From positions 1 through 64,000 of the forward strand of contig JAIOHV010000197.1 of NCBI GenBank assembly GCA_019912885.1: a stretch of DNA of 64,000 nucleotides, given 5' to 3'. This DNA is from a bacterium. GTDB lineage: Bacteria; Lernaellota; Lernaellaia; JACKCT01. Numbering within the stretch: position 1 is the stretch's first letter; each line of letters starts with the position of its first letter. The position numbers were made by a program, and so were the translations under genes. The notes under the pieces were generated by a model, which did no database searches, was not told the origin of the DNA, and was given only the letters and a program-made list of their open reading frames with translations. Shown here piece by piece: positions 1 to 8,206 of this stretch.

Positions 1-87
1 GCCAAGCGCCTCGAAGCGCTCGACCTCCGTTGGTGCGTCCACGATTTCGACGCGCCAACGGAGGTCGAGCGCTTCGAGGCGCTTGGC
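1..87. repeat. Perfect 33-bp inverted repeat at the window edge
   Basis: Bases 1-33 are the exact reverse complement of 55-87, separated by 21 bases. The right arm encodes believable enzyme sequence (PTEVERFEALG), while the left arm starts exactly at the edge. A fold-back artefact at a contig end is the simplest explanation. Confidence 0.9.
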
Positions 88-1110
88 CGCGCGATCGGCT
101 ACGGCGACCTGTACGTCAAGCGCGACGACACGAGCGCCCGCCCCTACGGCGGCAACAAGCCGCGCAAGCTCGAGTATCTTCTCGGCGAGGCGATGCGCCA
201 GGGCGCGGGCGGCGTCGTGACGATGGGCGGCATCGGCACGAATCACGGGCTCGCGACGGCGATCTACGCGCGCAAGCTCGGCCTTGCGTGCCACCTGGTT
301 TTATTCGATCAACCGGTAACGGCCGCCGTCAAGCGAAACCTTCGTCTTTTCCACCACGAGGGAGCGATTTGCCACCACGCGGGGGGATACGCCAAAACCG
401 CCTGGTCCGTCGCGCGGGAGATGGCGAAATCGCGCCTGGGCGATGGCCCGGCGCTTTTTCTCGTTCCGCCCGGCGGATCGAGCGCGCTTGGCGCATTGGG
501 GTTTGTCAACGCGGCGCTCGAACTGGAAGACCAGGTCGCGCGCGGCGAATGCCCGGAGCCGCGGTACGTCTTCTGCGCGCTTGGCTCCACGGGGACATAC
601 GCGGGCCTTGTCGCGGGCATGAAGCTGACGCGACTTGCCACGCGCGTTGTCGGCGTGCGCGTCGTCGATCGCGTCGTCGCCAACGGCGCGATCGCGCGCA
701 AGTTCGGAAACGGCGCGTTCGCTCTCATGCGCGAGGCCGGCGCGGACATCCGTGACGCGCGCGTGACGGACGAGGACATCACGATCCTCCACGATTTCTT
801 CGGCGGCGAATACGGCCGCCCGACGGCGGCGGCGCGCGACGCGGTGGAGCTTGCCGCGGCGCACGGCCTGACGCTCGAAACGACGTATACGGGCAAGGCG
901 TTCGCCGGCATGGCCGCCTATCTTGGCGATCGCAGTTCGCGCCTTGGCCCCGTTCTCTTTTGGCACACCTACAACACGCAGCCCCTGCCCGATCCGCCCG
1001 CCTCGATCGACGAGTCGATTCCGCCCTCGCTGCGGCGTTTTCTGGATGCCCCGGAGGTCACGGCGCCTTTGACGGGCGGCGCGTTGCGCGTAGACTCCGG
1101 CGCGTCATGA
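1..1110 (+). CDS. PLP-dependent D-cysteine desulfhydrase / ACC deaminase family enzyme, 5' partial
   Basis: The frame is open to the left edge of the window, so the start is missing; 369 residues are visible. The motif YGGNKPRKLE carries the expected PLP-binding lysine (residue 53 of the visible part, bases 157-159), and GGIGTNHG about 20 residues later fits the cofactor or substrate loop of this family. These enzymes have the tryptophan-synthase-beta fold and break down D-cysteine or related amino acids to pyruvate and ammonia in the cytoplasm; the exact substrate cannot be read from sequence. The stop codon overlaps the mazG start (ATGA), which suggests translational coupling. The first 33 bases are a perfect inverted copy of 55-87, so residues 1-11 may be an assembly artefact. 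Confidence 0.8.
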   Translation, partial: AKRLEALDLRWCVHDFDAPTEVERFEALGRAIGYGDLYVKRDDTSARPYGGNKPRKLEYLLGEAMRQGAGGVVTMGGIGTNHGLATAIYARKLGLACHLVLFDQPVTAAVKRNLRLFHHEGAICHHAGGYAKTAWSVAREMAKSRLGDGPALFLVPPGGSSALGALGFVNAALELEDQVARGECPEPRYVFCALGSTGTYAGLVAGMKLTRLATRVVGVRVVDRVVANGAIARKFGNGAFALMREAGADIRDARVTDEDITILHDFFGGEYGRPTAAARDAVELAAAHGLTLETTYTGKAFAGMAAYLGDRSSRLGPVLFWHTYNTQPLPDPPASIDESIPPSLRRFLDAPEVTAPLTGGALRVDSGAS

Positions 1111-1913
1111 CCTACGAAAAAGCGAAATACGATTTTGATGCGTGCGTTGCGATCATCCGCCGCCTGCGCGGGCCGGGCGGATGCCCGTGGGACAACGAGC
1201 AGACCTACGAGAGCCTGCGCAAATATTTCCTCGAGGAGGTCTACGAGGCGCTCGACGCGATCGACCGCCGCGACTTTCCGCACCTGAAGGAAGAGCTTGG
1301 CGACGTGCTGTGGGAAATCCTGTTCCTCGCGCGGATCGCGGAACAGGACGGGCATTTCGACACGAGCGACGTCTGCCAGGTTCTCGGCGAAAAGATGGTG
1401 CGCCGCCACCCGCACATATTCGGCGACACGGTGGCGCGCGACGCCGATCATGTGATCGAGATGTGGTCGGAGATCAAGAAGTCCGAAAAGCGCGATGCGC
1501 CCGGCACGGGCGGCGTGACGCACGTGCTCGACAAGGTGCCGCAAGCCCTGCCGGCCCTTTTGCGCGCATTTCGCGTCGGCGAGCGCGCCGCCAAGGAGGG
1601 ATTCGACTGGGCGCGCCCGTCGGAGGTGCTCGACAAGGTGCGCGAGGAGCTTGCCGAGCTCGAAGAGGCGATCGAAACGGGCGACGCGGACCGCGTGGAG
1701 GACGAGTTGGGGGACATCATCTTCGCGCTCGTCAATCTCGGACGGCACACCAACGTCAGCGCGGAGGACGGCTTGCGCCGCACGATGGCCAAGTTCGCCG
1801 ACCGCTTTTCGCAAATGGAAGATCGCCTGGCCGCGCAGGGACGGCGTATGCGCGATTGTTCGATCGACGAGTTGGAGGCGTTTTGGCAGGCGATCAAGGC
1901 CGAGCGCCGCTAG
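1107..1913 (+). CDS. mazG: MazG nucleoside triphosphate pyrophosphohydrolase
   Basis: A 268-residue protein with the tandem MazG layout. The N-terminal domain contains GGCPWD (about residues 24-29), FLEEVYEALD and EELGDVLWE (about 41-70). The C-terminal domain repeats the helical metal-binding pattern with EELAELEEAI and EDELGDIIF. MazG hydrolyses nucleoside triphosphates to monophosphates and pyrophosphate, a house-cleaning role that needs magnesium bound by the acidic residues. The ATG overlaps the stop of the upstream PLP enzyme (ATGA), so I chose this start over the longer open frame. Length and motifs match the full-length bacterial enzyme. Confidence 0.95.
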   Translation: MTYEKAKYDFDACVAIIRRLRGPGGCPWDNEQTYESLRKYFLEEVYEALDAIDRRDFPHLKEELGDVLWEILFLARIAEQDGHFDTSDVCQVLGEKMVRRHPHIFGDTVARDADHVIEMWSEIKKSEKRDAPGTGGVTHVLDKVPQALPALLRAFRVGERAAKEGFDWARPSEVLDKVREELAELEEAIETGDADRVEDELGDIIFALVNLGRHTNVSAEDGLRRTMAKFADRFSQMEDRLAAQGRRMRDCSIDELEAFWQAIKAERR

Positions 1914-1969
1914 GTGCTCCGGGTCGCTTAACGCAAGACGAGGCGCAGGCGCGCGCGCGCCGGGCGCTG

Positions 1970-2284
1970 ATGCTGTCGGGGCTTGTCTTGCCGGGGGCGG
2001 GGCAGATCTATCTCGGGCATCGCGCGCGCGGGGCGATCATCGCGGCGCTCACGCTGGCGTTCGTCGGATTTTTCGTGGTTCAGCTCGCGCGGGGATTCGG
2101 CGCATACTTCGAGTTGTTGACGGCGCTTGCGGACCCGGGCGCCGATCCGGCGTCGGTGCAATCGGCGGCGGGCAAGCGGATGCTCACCGGGGTCGTTTTC
2201 GGAGGCGTCCCGGCGACGGCGCTATGGGTGTATGCGTCGATCGACGCGTGGCGCCTCGGAAAAGGCGCCGGGCGTCGGGCCTAG
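1970..2284 (+). CDS. Small membrane protein of the DUF5683/TM2-like type
   Basis: About 104 residues with two or three hydrophobic segments. The N-terminal PGAGQIYLGH fits the common small-membrane-protein signature P-G-x-GQ-x-Y-x-G followed by a helix. The function of such proteins is unknown. The start is uncertain: ATG 1970 is the only ATG, but the frame is open upstream into the end of mazG and a non-ATG start there would add some 15 residues. Its TAG stop shares the palindrome CTAG (2281-2284) with the stop of the opposing gene. Confidence 0.6.
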   Translation: MLSGLVLPGAGQIYLGHRARGAIIAALTLAFVGFFVVQLARGFGAYFELLTALADPGADPASVQSAAGKRMLTGVVFGGVPATALWVYASIDAWRLGKGAGRRA

Positions 2285-2577
2285 TCTTCTTCTTCTTCGT
2301 ATTCGATGTCGTCGTCGTCGGTCGCCGCCACGATGTCGCCGAATTCGTCGAACTCCGCCGTTTCCTCCTCCGCGTCCGCCTCGGGAACGGCGTAGATGAC
2401 GCGGTCCCGAACGCGAGAGGACTTGATTTCCGCCGGGACCTCGAATTTGGGCGCGGACGACTGATCGGCTCCGCACTTGGGGCAGATCGGTTTGGGGCGA
2501 TTCAGATCATAAAACGCCGTACCGCATTCGTAGCAGCGAAAGCGTTTGCCGAGATCCTTCTGAGCCTTGGGCGCCAT
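2281..2577 (-). CDS. FYDLN acid domain protein (TIGR02300 type)
   Basis: A 98-residue protein. The N-terminus has a zinc ribbon formed by CYEC and CPKC around the diagnostic AFYDLNRPKP sequence. The C-terminus is strongly acidic (DDDDIEYEEEED). Proteins of this family are short, cytoplasmic and of unknown role. The start at 2577 is preceded by CGGAGTT as ribosome-binding site, and a clear promoter lies at 2605-2633. The gene is convergent with the upstream small membrane protein; their stops overlap. Confidence 0.9.
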   Translation of the reverse strand: MAPKAQKDLGKRFRCYECGTAFYDLNRPKPICPKCGADQSSAPKFEVPAEIKSSRVRDRVIYAVPEADAEEETAEFDEFGDIVAATDDDDIEYEEEED

Positions 2578-2604
2578 GGGCAACTCCGTCGAAGATCGGA
2601 TGCC

Positions 2605-2633
2605 CCTATAGCAAAGGAATTCACGGCAATCAA
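2605..2633 (-). promoter_or_regulatory. Sigma-70-type promoter of the FYDLN gene
   Basis: Read on the minus strand, TTGATT (2628-2633) and TATAGG (2605-2610) are separated by exactly 17 bases, about 30 bases upstream of the start codon at 2577. Confidence 0.6.
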
Positions 2634-2704
2634 GAAGAAACGCAACGCGCGAACGCGGAAACTTCGCGCCGCGTTCGATCCGTCGTAGACTGGGACCGAA
2701 ACTT

Positions 2705-3898
2705 ATGACCGCCGAACCGATCATGGAACGCGACGAGCCGCGGGTGACGAACCCGGCGGTCACCTTCGACCCGGGCCCGAACGAGGCGCGTGACGCGGGG
2801 ATCGGCGCCCCGATCGGCGCGGGCGAGGCCGGGGACCAGCCGGCGAACCCGTTTGTCGCGAGGCACCCGTTTCTGGTCGGCTACGGTTTTCTCGCGCTCC
2901 TTGCCGGGACCATGCTCGCCTCGCACCTGACGACGTTCGTCCTGGCCTTTGTATTTTTGTATCTGATCTCCGATGTGATGACCAACGACGTGCGCCGGCT
3001 CATGCCGATCCTTCCCAAGGCGCTGCTGTTTTCCGTGCTGTACGTCGCCGTGATCGCGCTGCTGACCGTGTTTTTCCTGAACACGCTGCCGAATGTCCTG
3101 CGCCAGGTGCCGCAGTTCGCCGTGGACATCCAGACGGAGGCGATCAACCAGTTCGAAGCGGCGAACGTGCGCTGGAACCTGACGCAATACGTCGATCCGA
3201 TGGAGGTTCGTTCGCGGATCTTCGAAGCCACAGGCACCGCCATCAAGGCGATCGCGCTCGAGATGACGAGCGTTTACAAGGTCGCCATCTATTTCATCTT
3301 CGCCCTGGTCATCAACCTGTTGCTCTACCACGACACGAGCAAGGTGGACGCCGTTTTCGCGCGCCGGCCCGGCAGCCTGATGAGCTTCCTTTACCGTTTC
3401 CTGATGACGCGCGCGCGCACCTTTTATTTTTTCCTCAAGCGCGTCATGGGCGGGCAGATCATCATCTCGGCGATCAACACCGTCATCTCCGCGGCGGTGA
3501 TCTTCGCGCTCGGATTGCCCAAGCCCGTGCTGTTGATCGCGATCGTGTTCACCTGCGGCCTGTTCCCGGTCGTCGGCAATCTCGTGTCGAATTCGATTCT
3601 CACGGCGATCGCGCTCATTTCCTACGGCCCGCTTGGCGCGGTGATCTGCCTTGGGCTTCTTATCGTCATCCACAAACTCGAGTACTTCCTGAATTCGAAG
3701 ATCATCGGCGACATCGTCAAGCTGCCGATGTCCGTCACGCTCGCGTCGCTTGTCATCTGCGAGGTGCTGCTTGGCGTGGTGGGCTTGATGCTCGCCATTC
3801 CGCTCGTGCTTTTCCTTCGCCACGAACTCGAGCGCGTGCCGGGTCTCGGCCCGCTCGAGACCTCAGCCGCCCTCGCCGGGTCCGCCGTCATCGACTAA
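2705..3898 (+). CDS. AI-2E/PerM family membrane permease
   Basis: A 397-residue polytopic inner-membrane protein with about eight hydrophobic segments and the PerM/UPF0118 layout: two to three N-terminal helices, a hydrophilic stretch (about 125-195), then a conserved C-terminal half with LYRFLMTRARTFYFFLKRV, GQIIISAINT and the FPVVGNL region. Members export autoinducer-2 or act as Na+/H+ antiporters; substrate cannot be assigned here. The first about 45 residues are hydrophilic and acidic; a second ATG at 2723 is possible. The 3' end overlaps the convergent membrane glycosyltransferase gene by 36 bp. Confidence 0.85.
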   Translation: MTAEPIMERDEPRVTNPAVTFDPGPNEARDAGIGAPIGAGEAGDQPANPFVARHPFLVGYGFLALLAGTMLASHLTTFVLAFVFLYLISDVMTNDVRRLMPILPKALLFSVLYVAVIALLTVFFLNTLPNVLRQVPQFAVDIQTEAINQFEAANVRWNLTQYVDPMEVRSRIFEATGTAIKAIALEMTSVYKVAIYFIFALVINLLLYHDTSKVDAVFARRPGSLMSFLYRFLMTRARTFYFFLKRVMGGQIIISAINTVISAAVIFALGLPKPVLLIAIVFTCGLFPVVGNLVSNSILTAIALISYGPLGAVICLGLLIVIHKLEYFLNSKIIGDIVKLPMSVTLASLVICEVLLGVVGLMLAIPLVLFLRHELERVPGLGPLETSAALAGSAVID

Positions 3899-5650
3899 GG
3901 CCGGCCTATCCGACGCCCGCAGAATCGCAAGGCGCGGTCGCTCGCCGTACGGCACATCGGCCCATTCGCGAATCTCGAACGACGTGCCCTCGAGCGTCTC
4001 GCGCAGCACCGCATTGTCGATCAAGCCTTCTCCGGCGACCTCGACGGGAGAGCGAAGGACGCGCCAGCTACCGCGCGCGCGAAAGTGCCTCGACAGGCGC
4101 GTCCCCTGCGGCGCGATCGCGACCCAAAAATCGCCCGGCGGCACGCCGGCGGCATCCGGCAAAACATTTTCCAGGACGACCAGATGACGTGCGCCCGGAT
4201 GCGCGAATCCCACGCGGATCATCATCTTGTTCATGAGGACGTGCATCGTGACGTTCAACTCGCCCGGGCGTTGATAGCCATAGATAAAAAGCGGCTGCAG
4301 AAGGTCTTTCGCGTTTCGGGCGATCGCCGCCGACGCCGCGCGAAGGTCCGGTTGGGCCCGGTGGTAAAAAAGTCCCGGCTTCCCGGTCGTCGTCCATCGC
4401 CGCTGCAACGCGCCGAGGGACGATTCGGGATCGGGAATCGAAATCACCGACAGGTGCGCGTTCGCGGCGGCGGCAATTGCGACCAGCGCGCCAAGACCCC
4501 AGCGTAGCGCGCGCCACGGGATGAGCGCATAGCCGCCGCCGATCGCAAGCGCCACCCCGACGACGCCGGCGACGATGTATTCGAGATCCCTGGTCGCGAT
4601 GCGGTCGAAAAATAAAATCGGCGCCACGACGATCGCGGCGGCCATGAACCGATGGCGTTGCCGCGAGAGCAAATACAGCGCGGCGAAAGGATAGCCGGCG
4701 TAAACAAACAGCGCGCCCGTGACGTGCCGATGCAGCACGCGCTCGTAGTAATTTCCCTCGCGGCTTGGATAGACGGCCGTGGCCGACAAATCCGCCACGT
4801 GCTCCATGCCCTGCCGGAGATACTGGTAGACGTACGGGCCGGCGATCGCAAGCGCGATCGCGCCGGCGAGCGCCACAGGGATCCACGGCGATCCATTCCG
4901 ACTGGCCGCGGCGCGCGATTCGTCGCGCCGCCCGAGGACCCGATGCGCAAGCCCGTATCCCACCACCGTCGCGGCGAAGATCGCGCCCGTGCCGCGCTCG
5001 GTCATCGCCGCGAATCCCGCGGCGGCGCCGAACGCAAGCGAAGGACCGAGTCGCCGGAAGGCATCCGACGCGACGCACGCGTACGCGCACGCGGCGGCGC
5101 TCGCCGCGACGAGCACGAAGGGATTGAATTGCAACGAAAGGACGTTGATGACCGGCGAAAATCCGACCACGGCCGCCGCGACAAGCGCCCCGTCGCGGCC
5201 AAACATGCGCCGCCCCGCACCGTAAGTGAAAAGCACGAGCGCGATTTTCGCGAAGAATACCGTAAAACGCGCGGCATCGGGCGTGTGAACAAATCGTGTC
5301 ACGACCCAGGTCAGGAGAAACATCAGCGGCGGCGCGGTGGTGCGTTCCTGCCATCCCCAGGTTTCGAGAAGACCCGCGATCGACGAGCCCGCCTCGGCGA
5401 TGCGCGCCTCGTAAACGAGAAAATGCTGGAAGTAATCCGCGGCATCGTTGCCCATCAACGTGCGGTCGCGTTCAAACCAGACGACCGCGATGGCAAGGTG
5501 CACCGCCAACATCGCCGTCAGCACAAGCGCGGCGGCAAGCGGGGGCACGGACTCGTGCGCCGTCAGCCGGCCGCGCAGCGGCGAGACGATCCGGCGCACG
5601 CGTTCAAACTCCTCGCGCGTCCGCGAAAGCATCGAAGGATCGCCGGACAT
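3863..5650 (-). CDS. Polytopic glycosyltransferase-like membrane protein (GT39/ArnT type)
   Basis: A 595-residue protein with about 10-12 transmembrane segments filling residues 40-370, then a soluble C-terminal domain of about 200 residues. The first periplasmic loop after helix 1 carries acidic residues (GNDAADYFQH), where GT39-type enzymes keep their catalytic Asp/Glu. Such proteins transfer sugars from polyprenyl-phosphate carriers in the inner membrane; acceptor unknown. The open frame extends further upstream, but ATG 5650 (MSGDPSML) is the likely start because the region above it holds the promoter of the divergent gene. It overlaps the AI-2E gene tail to tail. Confidence 0.65.
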   Translation of the reverse strand: MSGDPSMLSRTREEFERVRRIVSPLRGRLTAHESVPPLAAALVLTAMLAVHLAIAVVWFERDRTLMGNDAADYFQHFLVYEARIAEAGSSIAGLLETWGWQERTTAPPLMFLLTWVVTRFVHTPDAARFTVFFAKIALVLFTYGAGRRMFGRDGALVAAAVVGFSPVINVLSLQFNPFVLVAASAAACAYACVASDAFRRLGPSLAFGAAAGFAAMTERGTGAIFAATVVGYGLAHRVLGRRDESRAAASRNGSPWIPVALAGAIALAIAGPYVYQYLRQGMEHVADLSATAVYPSREGNYYERVLHRHVTGALFVYAGYPFAALYLLSRQRHRFMAAAIVVAPILFFDRIATRDLEYIVAGVVGVALAIGGGYALIPWRALRWGLGALVAIAAAANAHLSVISIPDPESSLGALQRRWTTTGKPGLFYHRAQPDLRAASAAIARNAKDLLQPLFIYGYQRPGELNVTMHVLMNKMMIRVGFAHPGARHLVVLENVLPDAAGVPPGDFWVAIAPQGTRLSRHFRARGSWRVLRSPVEVAGEGLIDNAVLRETLEGTSFEIREWADVPYGERPRLAILRASDRPALVDDGGPGEGG

Positions 5651-5677
5651 CGGGCTCACGCGTGGGCCCCGTTTTTG

Positions 5678-5707
5678 TTGACAGCGCGCATGACCCACTC
5701 CTATCAT
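5678..5707 (+). promoter_or_regulatory. Sigma-70-type promoter of the Rossmann oxidoreductase
   Basis: TTGACA (5678-5683, perfect) and TATCAT (5702-5707, five of six) are 18 bases apart. The candidate ATG at 5690 lies inside this spacer, so translation must begin later, at GTG 5750, which has GGCGGGAG six bases upstream. Confidence 0.75.
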
Positions 5708-5749
5708 CCGCGCGCAACTTCCGACAACTTTCCACGGCGGGAGCCTTTC

Positions 5750-7564
5750 GTGCCGCCCACCCTCTCCGGACAAACCGTCGTCGTTCTTGGCGGATTCGGC
5801 CTTGTCGGCCGCGCGGTCTGCTACGAACTGCTGAAAGAAAACCCGAAGCGCATCGTCGTCTGCTCCTTGCGCGAAAGCGAGAGTGCCGAGGCCGTCGCGG
5901 ACCTCGCCGGCGAGGTCGCGCGCTTGAATGAGACCGGACGGCGCAAGATCCGGACGAAGATCATCGGCGAGCACGGCGACATCTTCCTTCGCGAATCGCT
6001 GAAGGACCGCGACATGCGCGCGATCACTGACCCGGCCGACCTGGATCGCATCATCGCCGACACCTTCGATGATCCGGGAATCGCCCGGCTCGACGAAAAT
6101 TTCCTCTATCGCATCGTCGCACGATACAAGCCGCAGATCGTCATCGACGCGGTCAACACCGCGACGGGCGTCGCCTATCGCGACGTCTACGCCACGGTGC
6201 TCGACCTGCGCCTGCGCATGCGCCGCGTCGAAACGATGTCGCCCGTCGATCCCGCGTACGGCGACGAGGTCCGCGGGCTTGTCGATTCGTTGCGCCTGCA
6301 TTTGACGTCGATTTACCTGCCGCGCCTCGTGCGTCATGTGCAGGTGCTTTATACGGCGATGAAGGCCGCCGGCACGCGCGCGTACTGCAAGATCGGAACG
6401 ACGGGCACCGGCGGCATGGGCCTCAACATCCCCTACACGCACAGCGAGGAGCGCCCGAGCCAGAAACTGCTTTCGAAATCGGCCGTCGCTGGCGCGCATT
6501 CGCTGCTACTTTTTCTGATGAACAGCACGCCGGGATTCGCGTTCACGATGGAGGTCAAGCCCGCGGCCGCGATCGCGTGGAAGGCGATCGATCACGGCCC
6601 CGTCGCGCGCGGCGGCGAGCCGATCGCGCTTTTCGACGCCGACCCGGCGCGCCCGTTTGACGTTTCGAAGTCGATCGACATCCGTGTCGCGAACGACGAA
6701 AGAATCTCGTCGCTGGGCCGGCCCCTTCGCGCGGTCTTCATCAATACCGGCGAAAACGGCCTGTTTTCCTCGAGCGAATTTGAGGCGATCACCACGACGG
6801 GGCAGATGGAATACGTGACGCCGGAGGAGATCGCGCAGGCGGTCAAGGAAGAGCTGACCGGCGCGAACACCGGATACGACATCATCGGCATGCTCTCGAA
6901 CACGGTCATGAAATCGACCTACCGCGCGGGCGTGATGCGCGAGCACGCGCTCGAGGAGCTTCGCGAGCTGGAGTTGAAGCACGGCGCCGGAATCGCGTTC
7001 GAGATTCTCGGTCCGCCGCGCCTTTCCAAGCTGCTGTTCGAGGCGGAGACGTTGCGGCGCACGTTCGGCACCTTATCCGCGATCGCCAAGGCCGATCCGG
7101 CCCGCATGAGCGCGCGCCTTGCCGATCTCGTAAAAAAGGACGCCGAGCTTCGCTCGCGCGTCGTGTCGATCGGCATTCCGATCCTGCTGCCGGACGGCGT
7201 TTCGCTTCTGCGCGGGCCGCGCGTGGCCATCCCCGCCTGGCGCGGAGCGGACCGCGTGCGCCTGACGGCGGCGACGCGCGACCGCTGCGCGCACGACGGC
7301 TGGGTCGATCTGCGCGAGACGAACATGCGCCTTTGGATCGCGCGGGCAAAAGGGCTCACCGCGGAAATTGCCACCGGCAAGGAATCGCGGCGCGGCTCGG
7401 ACATCGCGACAAGCAGCCGAACGCACCGCAAGCGCTACGAAGTCACCCGCGACGGCAAGCGGGAGATGAACATCGGGGAGATCGTGGGTTGGATTTTCAA
7501 CGAAGAGGAAGAAGGCAGCCGCAAGACCTACGCGCATCCCCGTGCTAATATTTCGAGGCCATGA
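5750..7564 (+). CDS. NAD(P)-binding Rossmann-fold oxidoreductase, substrate unknown
   Basis: A 604-residue protein. Residues 10-21 carry a classic dinucleotide-binding loop (VVVLGGFGLVGR), and later residues resemble the short-chain dehydrogenase/epimerase layout, including a TGTGGMGLN stretch and a YTHSEE stretch in the middle. I do not recognise a named family and assign no reaction. The GTG start at 5750 is chosen because the promoter at 5678-5707 excludes the upstream ATG at 5690 and because GGCGGGAG is placed correctly. The stop overlaps the ATG of the small secreted protein downstream (ATGA), so the two are translationally coupled. Confidence 0.7.
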   Translation: MPPTLSGQTVVVLGGFGLVGRAVCYELLKENPKRIVVCSLRESESAEAVADLAGEVARLNETGRRKIRTKIIGEHGDIFLRESLKDRDMRAITDPADLDRIIADTFDDPGIARLDENFLYRIVARYKPQIVIDAVNTATGVAYRDVYATVLDLRLRMRRVETMSPVDPAYGDEVRGLVDSLRLHLTSIYLPRLVRHVQVLYTAMKAAGTRAYCKIGTTGTGGMGLNIPYTHSEERPSQKLLSKSAVAGAHSLLLFLMNSTPGFAFTMEVKPAAAIAWKAIDHGPVARGGEPIALFDADPARPFDVSKSIDIRVANDERISSLGRPLRAVFINTGENGLFSSSEFEAITTTGQMEYVTPEEIAQAVKEELTGANTGYDIIGMLSNTVMKSTYRAGVMREHALEELRELELKHGAGIAFEILGPPRLSKLLFEAETLRRTFGTLSAIAKADPARMSARLADLVKKDAELRSRVVSIGIPILLPDGVSLLRGPRVAIPAWRGADRVRLTAATRDRCAHDGWVDLRETNMRLWIARAKGLTAEIATGKESRRGSDIATSSRTHRKRYEVTRDGKREMNIGEIVGWIFNEEEEGSRKTYAHPRANISRP

Positions 7565-7890
7565 TGCAACCGCGAATCCTGATTTTGGCGCTGATCCTTT
7601 TCGCCGCGGCTTTGGTCGCGCCCGCGTGCACGTGCGACGGCATGGACCGCGACCGCGTGAACGTCGAATGCAGTTGCAGCGGCCTGGCCGCGCTGGTGTA
7701 CGGCGAGTGCAACGGCGAGATTCTCGGCGACCCGGACATCACCGACGCGGCGACGCTGGCCGGCGCGTGCCTCGACGCCTTCGACGAGGGCGGCGAAGCC
7801 GAGGACGCTTACAAGTGCCTTGTCGCCGCAGCCTGCGACGCCGACGACTGCGAAGAGGCCGCCAAGCGCTTCGAACTCTGCGCGCTATAG
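7561..7890 (+). CDS. Small secreted Cys-rich protein, possible lipoprotein
   Basis: A 109-residue protein with an N-terminal signal sequence (hydrophobic stretch at residues 6-20) ending in VAPACTC; the first cysteine could be a lipidation site, though the lipobox is weak. The mature part is acidic and carries about a dozen cysteines (CTCDG, CSCSG, CDADDCEEA), suggesting disulfide bonding outside the cytoplasm. No known family is recognised. It overlaps the stop codon of the Rossmann oxidoreductase by ATGA. Confidence 0.65.
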   Translation: MMQPRILILALILFAAALVAPACTCDGMDRDRVNVECSCSGLAALVYGECNGEILGDPDITDAATLAGACLDAFDEGGEAEDAYKCLVAAACDADDCEEAAKRFELCAL

Positions 7891-8206
7891 CGGCCGTCCC
7901 TCGCCGACATACCCTCCGCCGCCGCGTTTTCCCGCGCCTGTCCCCGTCGCGCGAGTTTGTCGTTCTGAGCGAAGAGAAGGCAAACCACAGAGACCCTTTG
8001 CTCCGCTCGGTAACGACCGCCGCTACGCGACCATCGGGAAGACAAGTCGACGAGAGCACATTGAAAAATGGCTCCGGCTGTTGCGATTCCACTCTTTCCT
8101 ATTTCCTCTTTCCTATTTCCTACGTCCTCCTCCTTCCTTTACACCCCCGCGGCGCCTGCCTAAAATCGCGCCTCCTGTTCCGAATCCGATCCCCACGAGG
8201 TCATTT
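7891..8206. other. Intergenic region without a gene
   Basis: The stretch between the Cys-rich protein and glyA contains GTTTGTCGTTCTGAGCGAAG (about 7956-7975), which resembles a dispersed repeat, and a long pyrimidine tract of repeated TTTCCTA units (about 8091-8140). No convincing coding frame or hairpin terminator is seen. Confidence 0.6.

Noticed and set aside
4652-5749. Upstream extension of the Rossmann enzyme
   Set aside because: The extension is antisense to the membrane glycosyltransferase and a promoter lies between; the real start is GTG 5750.
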